Shown: positions 55,927 to 64,000 of the stretch, piece by piece
Position numbering within the stretch: the stretch's first letter is position 1
Layout of the letters: the number at the start of each line of letters is the position of its first letter
Source of the DNA: Pyrus communis
Taxonomy: Eukaryota; Streptophyta; Magnoliopsida; Rosales; Rosaceae
Assembly: GCF_963583255.1 (NCBI RefSeq)
Contig: NC_084806.1
Coordinates: 29,140,935 to 29,204,934, forward strand
Length of the DNA stretch: 64,000 nt
Direction of reading: 5' to 3'
Made by a program: the position numbers and the translations under genes
Notes under the pieces: model-generated
The model's database searches: none
Seen by the model: only the letters and a program-made list of their open reading frames with translations
What the model was told of the DNA's origin: nothing

Positions 55927-57272
55927 GAATAACACAAAAAATTCCTCAAGTCCATCTCCATCTCTCTCTTTGCCGCACCCTTCTTCCCTTCAATAAAATA
56001 GGCCACAACAGGCCCTACGTATTTTCCCTTTCACAAATTGTTGCTAGAGTTACTTTGCCCTGTCTTTGATAGGGACAAAATTTTGAGAGGAATGCTTGGT
56101 TCATTCCCCCACTTGCCTTCTCCAACTTGGCTTTCTCACTCAATAAATGCCATGTGGAATATCATGACACCTGAAATTATGTATTAATTGTGTTTAAAAT
56201 TTCTTTCATCTCGTTCCACTATTACCCCTGATTAAATCCTATGTGTCACCAAAATAATATTATTTACCGAAGTTGACAAATTTAATTATATTTGGCACAA
56301 TTACGAATATTTGACATATATATAATTTTGGATTTTAATCAGGTTCAATTTTATATTTGGGACAACCTTTGAATTTTTTTTTCTCTTGTACCGTCTGGGC
56401 AATGTATTGTTTTTCTTGGGGCGAATAGTTTGGAGCAAGCACAATGGAAAAATAGACGTAAAAAATAATGGAAGAAGCCAAGAAGGTAACAAGAACCTAA
56501 AACCAAAAGGAAAAGAATTAAACAAAAATAAAAATGAGAGTCCTTCTAATACTAAACTTGTGCAGAAAATATTATTAATAATTAAAACAATTAGATTTGT
56601 CAATTTTGGTGGATAATTTTTATGATTTGGTTGACATATGAGGTGATTGATTCCTCAAGCCCTTCTTCATCTCTCTCTGCCGCACCCTCTTTCTCCCTTA
56701 CAAGAGGCCATACATATTTTCCATTTCACAATACTTGTTGTTAGGGTTACTTTTCCTCGTCCTTGATAGGGACAAAATTTTGAGAGGAATGCTAGGTACC
56801 TTCCTCACTTGCTTCTCCAACTTGTTTTCCCCGCTCAATAGATGCTACCTGGACAATTTAAACCACATTATTGCTAGCTCATTGTGAGGACAAGCTCACC
56901 CCCTCTCTTTTAGTGTAGATAATATCGTTTGTTCAAAAAAAAAAAATCTTCTCTTGTTTATAATTCAAAAAGAAGATTTCTTCTCTTTCCACTATTACCC
57001 CTAATGAAATCCTATATGCCAACAAAATCTTTGATATTATCCATTGAATTTGACAAATCTAATAATATTTGACACAAAATGCAAATATTTGACACAAATT
57101 GCAAATATTTGACATATGTAAATTCGACGTTTTTGTTTCCTTTGCGCCTCTCTCAAACCCTTGAGGCACAATTGCGAATATTGGACATATGTATAATTTT
57201 AGATTTTTAATTTTAAGTTTTATATGTGAGACAGTCTTCTATTCTTTTTTTCTTGTACCATCTGGCCAATGT

Positions 57273-57713
57273 TGACACATCCCAATCTGGAATGTCCACT
57301 TGAACTCCGCATCGAGTTGTGATGGCCAACACCTGGAGGGTGATTAAGCCATAAAGTGTAGTGTAGTGGGGAAAATGAAGTGAATTAATTTAAACCTAAA
57401 AGTGCCTAATCAAAAGAGTGTGCAGGTGAGCGGGATTGAACCCATTTCACACGTGATGTCAAAGCATAAGACAATATAGAAATAGGATGAGGGTTATACC
57501 ACTTTAGCACCAGGTTGTTGCTCAAGACATCACGTGTGAAATGGGTTCAATCCCGCTCACCCGCGCACTCTTTTGATTAGGCACTTTTAGGTTTTAATTA
57601 ATTCACATCCTTTTCCCCACTACACTACACTTTATGGCTTCGTCACCCTCCAGGTGTTGGCCAGCACAATTCAATGCAGAGTCCAAGTGGACATTCCGGA
57701 TCAGGGTGTGTCA
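57273..57713. mobile_element. 441-bp foldback with LTR-like termini
   Basis: The two halves are inverted copies. The left starts TGACACATCCCAATCTGGAA and the right, read inverted, starts TGACACACCCTGATCCGGAA. Pairing continues through GGCCAACACCTGGAGGGTGA, GCCATAAAGTGTAGTGTAGT and GAGCGGGATTGAACCCATTT to about 57490/57530, leaving a ~60-bp loop. Perfect target duplication AATGT (57268-57272 and 57714-57718). The ends resemble the outer ends of the Tekay-like LTRs here (TGACACACCCCGACC, then GCTGGCCGTCACACGAAGGT). No coding capacity. Confidence 0.82.
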
Positions 57714-57828
57714 AATGTATTGTTTTCCTTGGGAAGAATAGTCTGCAGCAAGCACAATGAAAAAATAGACGTAAAAAATAATGGAAGGAGGAAGAAGGTA
57801 ACGAGAGCCTAAAACCACAAGGAAAATA

Positions 57829-58432
57829 CAACAACTACAAAGTCTTTTCCCAATAAGTGGGGTCGGCTGTATGAATCCTAAAACCCCATTGCACTTGTTA
57901 TGTGCCATGTCTTTCGTTAGATCCAAGTACTCTAAGTCTTCCTAGATCTTCCTCTACCCCTTCAGCCTTGAACCTCTATTATGTAATTGCATCTTTTAAC
58001 CGAAGCGTCAATAGGCCTTCGTTTCACGTGTCCAAACCACCGTAACCGATTTTCTCTCATATTTTCTTCAATTTCGGCTACTCCTACTTTACCTTGGATA
58101 TCCTCATTCATAATCTTATCATTTCTCGTGTGCCCACATTTCCAACGAAGCATTCTTTTCACTACACCCATTTTATGTACATGTTGATGCTTCACCGCCC
58201 AACATTCCGTGTCATAAAGCATTGTCGACCTTATTGCCATCCTATAAAATTTTTCCTTGAGCTTTAGTGGTATACGATGGTCACACAACACGCCGAATGC
58301 ACTCTTCCACTTCATCCATCCAACTTGTATTCTATGGTTGAGGTCTCCATCCAACTCTCCATTTTTTTGCAAGATAGATCCTAGGAAGCAAAAGCGGTAG
58401 CTCCTTGATACTTCCTGATCTCCAATCCTCAC
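57829..58432 (-). mobile_element. 5'-truncated RTE-type LINE fragment
   Basis: The minus strand encodes the C-terminal part of a non-LTR reverse transcriptase: FCFLGSILQKNGELDGDLNH, VGWMKWKSAFGVLCD, LKEKFYRMAIRSTMLYDTEC, HKMGVVKRMLRWKCGHTRND and ENRLRWFGHVKRRPIDASV, i.e. the thumb and beyond. The 3' end reads through a frame change to IHTADPTYWEKTL and ends in a TTGTAGTTGTTG-like tail, as in plant RTE elements. Flanked by a 14-bp target duplication CCACAAGGAAAATA (57815-57828 and 58433-58446). The RT catalytic domain is absent through 5' truncation. Confidence 0.87.
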
Positions 58433-58560
58433 CCACAAGGAAAATAATTAAACAAAAATAAAAAGGAGAATCCTTAAAAAACTAAACTTGTATATAAAAA
58501 TATTATTAATAATCAAAATAATTAGATTGTAATTTCGGTGGATAAATTAATGATTTGGTT

Positions 58561-60719
58561 GTGACATAGGAGATTTAAATAGGGGTAAAAGTGGGGAAAA
58601 AAAGAGAAACTTTAACCGCAATTGATCCATAGATTTAACTTTAATGGTTGTCCACCTGGAATCCATTGCTCAAATTTTGATAGGTAAATCGAGGTACAAT
58701 GCCACATAGGTTGACTAAAACTTATACCTAGTGGCTCGAAGACAATGACTTACATCGAACGAGTTCACCATAACGTGATGTTCCGATTCAATAATGTATT
58801 ATGATGAGAAGAAAGATATACACAAGTCAATATATTATTGGACTGAAACGATAAGCCAATCCCTAGAAAAGGAGAAATTAACATTGCAAGGAATGCTGCA
58901 TAGAAGAAGCGAGGCCTCTGAATCCTTATGCCTAGTACATAGTATACCTACCAAACCAACCGATCACAACAGGCTGTTTTAAATGCTATTACTAGAAAAC
59001 AAGCAAAACATAGGCAGAGTAAACTTTGTATGAGGAGGAATTGGTGCTTACCCAATTAATTGTGTGTGGGTAACTAATCACTAATCATACTCAGTATGAT
59101 GTAGAGAGCTTAGGATGTGTGTGTGTGTGTATGTGTGTGTGTACATAAATGTATATAAGTCAGAAAAATCACTTTTATACGAGCATCAAGTCTCAACAAT
59201 GTGTATAGCAGTGTTCCTTTGGCAAGCCCACCCACTTTACCCTTTCCTTCTCTTGCAAAACAGAGATGAATATCACAACAGGCAAGTTTAAGAATTAATC
59301 TACTTTTATTTGATTTCACAAGTTTTAATGGGGTTGTTTATTATCTAATCTTCAAATATGCATGTATGTATGTATGTATGGGCCTACAAAACCAGTGGCA
59401 TGGTGGGAAGGCTGCAAGATATAGGCAGAAGAGATGAGGTTGCAAGAGGGACATGGTTGGCCTGTTCAAGAGGAGGGAGACTGGCTTTTCTTACAAATGT
59501 ACTTGAGCTTCACACCGACCCAGAGGCAAAGAGCCGAGAAGACCTACCTGTGCTCACATTAAAATTATGTTTGAGAGCTTTCATCCGATCTTTCAAGTGG
59601 CTCTCCAATATTTTTTTCCTGCAGTTCTCTCACTATGTTGTCAAAAACAACAGTTGAAAGTACTCTTTGTCCCATACTTTTTATGCATAAATGTCTCAAT
59701 CAATAAATCATCCCAATCCCCCTGTCCGTTTTATCATATTCTTCTCTTGCTCACATCTACCTTCTTTTATTCAGTATCCAGTTCTATTGTCAGAAAATTG
59801 ACCAAAGGTCTAAAGTACAAGCCAAAACAATGGATATGAACTAGTATAGATTACAGAAAAACAATATGAATTCTTCAGTGACCAAACCAAGCACTCACCT
59901 GCAAGTGACTAAGTGTAGGATGAACCCAATTCAAATAAGCGTTAATTACGCCAGTGCTTCTTCGTTATCAATGTCTCTCCAAATACTAAGAGCTTAACGC
60001 AGCAAAAGTCACAGAAGCTCAGCCGAACACAATACCGGTAAGAAAATTGTCTGCAACAGAACTTGTAATGATCTCCACTATTAGAAGAAATAAAGTTGAC
60101 AGTAGAATTAAAAACCCAAGGGTGGTCCTTGTACAGGTTCTAATAAGCAATGATACAATCGTATCTAGCTCTTGATGATCTTAAAATTGCAGAGGAAGTA
60201 TAAAAGGGATGGCACTGGGGAAAAAAAACAAAAAGAAAGAACCAGAGAATACCCAACTCAACGACAAAAAAAAATTGTTGGAAGACTCATTAATTAAACC
60301 CAAAATGTTAAAATAACAGCAGCCAAAACCATCTTTTACCCTTTCTCCCCCTCTCAACATAGTGGAAAGAGTAAATTTTGAAACTCCCTTCCCTGATTTC
60401 CTACATCTTCAACAATCAAATAAACAGTGAGAACCCACCAAACTCACACAAGTTCATGACTCAAACTCACCTCACTTAAAAGGTTAAACGCAGATAAAAA
60501 TAAAATAAAATCAAGAATAATGATAAAAATGGTGGTTGCAAAGGCCACAAAGTGGATAATTATGAAGAATGAGATGAGCCAGTGTTCACCTTTGATGTTA
60601 ACAAATGAATAATAGCAGCAACGCTATAAAAGATAAAGGTGTAATAGTAGCATCATCTGAACTAACACTCACTGGTGCAAACAGGCACAGATCACACATA
60701 GAATTATTATGAACAGATG
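58561..60719. other. intergenic, microsatellites only
   Basis: No gene recognised. (GT)n near 59116-59141, (ATGT)n at 59360-59379, A-rich runs near 60220-60270. Short frames at 59358-59839 have no family resemblance. Confidence 0.4.
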
Positions 60720-61370
60720 TGCAAAGGATAGAGCATCAGCTAATAACTTGTCAACAATTGAACTTTCATAAAGTTCAGAGATCAAGTGTGAACCATCATC
60801 TGCCCCAGCACACAAAAACACAAATACACACTCATGCTCACACAAAGGAATGTAGCATATGTACAAAAAAATTGAGCATCGGTTAATAGCTTGTCAACAG
60901 TTAAACTTACCAGAAGTTCAGAGATCAAGAGTAAAACATCATGTACACCACACACAAATGCATGCACAAATACGCACTCATTTGCAAACATAGAGCATCA
61001 GTTTCTAACTAGTCAACACTTTGAAGTTACCTGAAGGCTGAAGTTTACAGATAAAAGTTAACCATCACATGCATCAATGCACATTATCGAAAATAAGCAT
61101 TTATTCTCACACAGAGGGTTGTTATTAACAGAAGTGAAGGATAGAGCAAAGTTAATAACTTGTCAACAATAAAACTTAAGTTCTGGGATCAGGTGTATAC
61201 CGTCGGCTGCATGAACACATATACACACACGAGCACACACAAATACACACTCACGATCCCACAGAGGAAGGTTTGGAAGAGATGTACAAGAAATCAAGAA
61301 TCAGTTAATATCTTGTCAACAACTGAACTTACCTAAAGTTCAGAGATTAAGTGTACGCCATCATTAATAT
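60720..61370. repeat. five degenerate ~120-153 bp tandem units
   Basis: CTTGTCAAC (or CTAGTCAAC) recurs at 60747, 60890, 61009, 61159 and 61312. Each is followed by A..GAACTTACCTAAAGTTCAGAG-type sequence, ATCAAGTGTG.ACCATCAT, and an ACACACAAATACACACTCA block, and preceded by GAGCATCAGTTAATA. Spurious Cys-rich frames on the minus strand come from the CACACA blocks. Confidence 0.7.
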
Positions 61371-62066
61371 TATTAAAAAAATTTAAAAAAATAAAAAAAA
61401 TAAAAAACAGAATATCACAGCATTATGAATCTATTTGGAGCAGGAGTTACACCAATAGTAGGTCAGACACGCTGAATTCAAAATTAATTTACAGAAGTTC
61501 AAAAAAGGACAGCCATAAAAACCCCAAAAGAAAATTAGAATATAAAATAAAAGTAACCAGACAGATGCCAGTTGGACCTTTTCAAGAGTTTTAGATATTG
61601 TAGTTAAACTCAAACAAGATATCCTTCTGTTTTGATTGCGAGGGAGGCAAGCGCGGGAGACAGGATTGGAATTCCGGCTTTGGATAGCATTCACTGTTAC
61701 CACACAAAAAGAGGAAATAAATACTGCAGAAAGCAATTATCTGCAATAACTGAGAGAAATCTATGATGTGATAGAGTGGTCATTTCATTATCTAATGCAA
61801 AAACATTATCACTTCCATTAGATATAATTATTAAGAACGGAAATATGAGAACACATATGAATGCCAACAAATCGATGTCCCTGATGGCTCTATGAAACTT
61901 TACAATGTATAGAAGATCATAAAGATAACGGAAGTCCACTCCAAAAACCAATGAACATGGGCAGAAATAACTTCTACTCCACATGAGAGCATCACTAATT
62001 AGCAATTACAAGTTACAAGTTACAAGTTACAACACGAAAGTTGGAATTTCAAAAACCTAACTTTTT
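61371..62066. other. 3' flank of the PPR gene
   Basis: AT-rich. It includes the probable 3' UTR of the minus-strand PPR gene just below 62067 (ACAAGTTACAAGTTACAAGTTACAA short tandem at ~62007-62031). No further gene seen. Confidence 0.4.
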
Positions 62067-63527
62067 TTATCTTTCTAATTGCAACAACTGAGACATTGTT
62101 TCTTTATCTAACTTCAATCCTGCTATTTCTACCTCCTTGAATACATCCCTGCACTTAGCCAGCCTCCCAGAAACCACGTAAATTTTAATCATGTCTAAAT
62201 ATACATCATATGTTGGAGAGAAACCTGCTTCCTTAAGCTTTGAGAAATATCTTACTGCCCTTGGATGATCATTCAGAGCAACAAAAAGCTTTACTGCCAC
62301 ACGATAAGCTGGAAAATCAAAGAGACAATTTGAAGCCTCCATTTCCCAAACCAAAGCTAGAGCCTCCCTGTATTTCTTCTGCGAATAGCGGCTATGAATC
62401 AGAGTTGTATACATAACGACACTTGGATCATGCCCAGATTGTCTAAACCAGTCATAAACACTCTCCACAACTTCAAATTTCCCAAGCCTAATGCACACTT
62501 TCATAATAGCAGTACAATCCTGCTGACTTAAATTCATGTCTTCCCTTTCTCCAAGCTCGTCGAGTAAGGTCATTACAAGCCTGTGCTTATCGGGGTTCTT
62601 CCCAAGCTTGAGTATCAGCTTAGCATATAAACCCGGATCCAACTTTCTTCCACTATTCTTAGCTACCAATACAAGCTTCCAAGCTAGATGCAAGCTTCCT
62701 CCTTTAATGAACCCTCTTGCCATTGCCTCAATCACTCCACGACTTGCCAAACTAGCAAACTTGTCCAAATTGAAAGGCAGTTTAAGCTCGTGGTGCCTTG
62801 CCAGGACCTCAACCGTTGAAGCCAAAAGGCGGTCATCGGGGAAGAGTTGAGGCTGTTTCTGAGCCCAAGAGAAGGTCTGCAGAGCTCTCTCGGGGAGACC
62901 CATATGACCCAATTCCCTAATTGTCATGGAAAGAGAGCCTTTTCTAAGAAACTGAACCCAATTGTTCAGAACTCGTCCCACGTCTTCGTCTGCTCCAAGG
63001 CTTCTGATTTCCCTTGCTAACCCAACAAGCGCATTAGGGTTTTTGTACACCTGGTCGCATACGGGCGGCACCTTAACATGTTTCTTGGGCGTGGGAAGTC
63101 TCAAAGGTCGAAGCTTGTGAGGAAGTGGGAGCGGGAAAGGCCTCTGTCGATTCAGCATTCCGGGCTTCTGGGGTATTCTCCCTTGGAAAAGGGATGAAAT
63201 AGCTTCAATCTCATCTGATTCCCACGCAATGACGCCATCTTCTTTACCTTCTTCATCTGCTGCTGCTGCTGCCACCTCGAATTCTTCGGTTCGAGATGAA
63301 GGGTCTGTGGAAGTGCTTGTGTTGTTCAAGAAGGGGTCGATTCCAAGGAGGTCCGGAGGAAGCTTGGTGCGCCGCGGGTAGCGAAGGTTCTTGGGAAGTC
63401 GTGTCCTTGTGTTAGAACGCTGCGCCACTGCAACCAGCCGGCGGCCATTTCTTGCAAAACTTTGAGGGAACAAAAGGGGATTTGTAGCCGACAAGAGAGA
63501 ATCCATTGAATGAAAACTATGACCCAT
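62067..63527 (-). CDS. pentatricopeptide repeat (PPR) protein, P class
   Basis: Intronless ORF of 486 codons. The first Met (63527, MGHSFHSMDSLL) or the Met at codon 8 (63506) could start it. The ~60 N-terminal residues are Ser/Arg-rich with few acids (NPLLFPQSFARNGRRLVAVA), as in plastid or mitochondrial transit peptides. An acidic linker (~80-110) is followed by degenerate helical repeats from ~165. Three clear 35-residue PPR units occupy 370-404 (starts VVMYTTLIHSRY), 405-439 (starts FPAYRVAVKLFV) and 440-474 (starts YDVYLDMIKIYV). No E, DYW or SMR tail. PPR proteins bind organellar RNA for processing or stability. Length and layout recall Arabidopsis At2g01860 (EMB975), from memory only. 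Confidence 0.9.
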   Translation of the reverse strand: MGHSFHSMDSLLSATNPLLFPQSFARNGRRLVAVAQRSNTRTRLPKNLRYPRRTKLPPDLLGIDPFLNNTSTSTDPSSRTEEFEVAAAAADEEGKEDGVIAWESDEIEAISSLFQGRIPQKPGMLNRQRPFPLPLPHKLRPLRLPTPKKHVKVPPVCDQVYKNPNALVGLAREIRSLGADEDVGRVLNNWVQFLRKGSLSMTIRELGHMGLPERALQTFSWAQKQPQLFPDDRLLASTVEVLARHHELKLPFNLDKFASLASRGVIEAMARGFIKGGSLHLAWKLVLVAKNSGRKLDPGLYAKLILKLGKNPDKHRLVMTLLDELGEREDMNLSQQDCTAIMKVCIRLGKFEVVESVYDWFRQSGHDPSVVMYTTLIHSRYSQKKYREALALVWEMEASNCLFDFPAYRVAVKLFVALNDHPRAVRYFSKLKEAGFSPTYDVYLDMIKIYVVSGRLAKCRDVFKEVEIAGLKLDKETMSQLLQLER

Positions 63528-63575
63528 GATTACAGAAGTGACATTTCGTCCAACACTTGGTCTGCACTAGACATG

Positions 63576-63772
63576 CGAAGAGGATCCTCTCCTGAGCTCA
63601 GGATGGGATCCTCCTGCTCAGTCTATTTAAACCGTTCAAATTTTATCCAACGGTTGTAATTATTATAATTTTTAGAAGGCCTTCTGTTTGAAGTCATTGG
63701 ATTAAATTTGAACGGCCCAGATAGGTTGATCAGGAAAATTCCCATCCTAAGCTTAGAAGAGGATCCTCTTCC
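63576..63772. mobile_element. 197-bp MITE with 9-bp TSD upstream of the PPR gene
   Basis: Terminal inverted repeats of ~32 bp: GAAGAGGATCCTCTCCTGAG... on the left and, inverted, GAAGAGGATCCTCTTCTAAG... on the right, about four mismatches. Target duplication CTAGACATG (63567-63575 and 63773-63781). A 9-bp duplication fits Mutator-type MITEs. It lies 48 bp upstream of the PPR start codon, in its promoter or 5' UTR. Confidence 0.85.
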
Positions 63773-63781
63773 CTAGACATG

Positions 63782-64000
63782 TAGAGAGAAAATAAAGGCA
63801 AAGCTCGTACAGAAAGAGCCATATTCGTACCCTAAAAATAACACCTCTTGGGTAGATTTAAAGGAAATAAAGGTTGGCCTTTAATTTAATTTACCCTTTA
63901 ATGATCATTGCTCCGATTACTTTATCACTCGTCAAATATACTTTGCTTGAAGTAGTTTCTTATTGGTGCGGAAAGTAATCCCTTGCAGATAAATTTGGAT
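63782..64000. other. window edge, no feature seen
   Basis: AT-rich sequence upstream of the PPR gene. Nothing recognised. Confidence 0.4.

Larger units (their letters stand above)
55927..58560. repeat. tandem duplication, second copy enlarged by insertions
   Basis: Unit 1 is ~55927-56640 and unit 2 is ~56650-58560. Shared landmarks in order: TTCCTCAAG then CATCTCTCTCT.TGCCGCACCC; GATAGGGACAAAATTTTGAG; CCACTATTACCCCT; ACATAT.TATAATTTT; CAATGTATTGTTTT; AAAAATAGACGTAAAAAATA; ATTATTAATAAT. Unit 2 contains a 441-bp foldback (57273-57713) and a LINE (57829-58432) that are absent from unit 1. The plus and minus frames at 56301-56616 are part of this repeat, not genes. Confidence 0.75.

Noticed and set aside
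56301..56616. Overlapping 100-aa and 76-aa frames as genes
   Set aside because: Low-complexity Lys/Asn or Phe/Leu content in a duplicated AT-rich unit, not conserved in the second unit.
59358..59839. Possible small gene or microRNA precursor
   Set aside because: No recognisable miRNA or protein motif; frames short and unconserved by eye.

Overview
The window is plant nuclear DNA, almost certainly from a eudicot and probably from Rosaceae (apple/pear-like). The reasons are spliced genes with GT..AG introns, a bromodomain gene and a PPR gene of plant type, a Cassandra TRIM with a 5S-rRNA-like domain, Tekay/Del and Athila-like LTR retrotransposons, an RTE-type LINE and many MITEs. The family assignment is inference from remembered element sequences. 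Only two intact host genes are visible: a nine-exon bromodomain gene on the minus strand (18797-22373) and an intronless PPR gene on the minus strand (62067-63527). Most of the rest is transposon sequence.

Layout. 1-9.9 kb holds layered transposon debris: a MULE transposase remnant, a truncated Cassandra, a dead Ty3-type gag, two tandem-repeat blocks, a polyol-transporter gene fragment, and the 3' half of a non-autonomous LTR element (called RLX0, 3' LTR 8515-9381) that sits inside the C-terminal end of a Copia element (LTR 9518-9899). 10-18 kb has palindrome-bearing repeats, two MITE-like foldbacks and two solo LTRs of one Tekay-like family in head-to-head orientation, each with a perfect 5-bp target duplication. 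18.8-22.4 kb is the bromodomain gene.

23,044-50,456 is a three-level nested insertion. A degenerate Tekay/Del chromovirus (TSD CACAC) is split inside its RNase H domain by an 18.2-kb minus-strand element, RLX1 (28250-46450, TSD AAGCT). The 3' LTR of RLX1 is split by a 9-kb plus-strand relative, RLX2 (29747-38712, TSD ATTGA). LTR divergence seen by eye falls in the order the nesting requires: a handful of substitutions in RLX2, about 1 percent in RLX1, more in the Tekay element. 50.5-58.6 kb has MITEs, another solo LTR (52782-55187), a tandem duplication, a 441-bp foldback whose ends resemble LTR termini, and a 5'-truncated LINE with a 14-bp TSD. 58.6-64 kb has microsatellites, a degenerate tandem array, the PPR gene, and a 197-bp MITE with a 9-bp TSD just upstream of that gene.

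The most interesting signal is a cassette shared by RLX0, RLX1 and RLX2. It carries an ORF antisense to the element, encoding a ~205-226 aa coiled-coil protein. A conserved TATA box pointing the opposite way and a conserved stem-loop follow it. Two of the three ORF copies are fully open and the third has a single nonsense codon. The cassette occurs in elements with unrelated LTRs. RLX1 and RLX2 lack reverse transcriptase and integrase but keep an Athila-like gag-derived ORF that converges on the coiled-coil ORF. A second structural signal is a set of three hairpins in every Tekay-family LTR whose stems show compensatory base changes.
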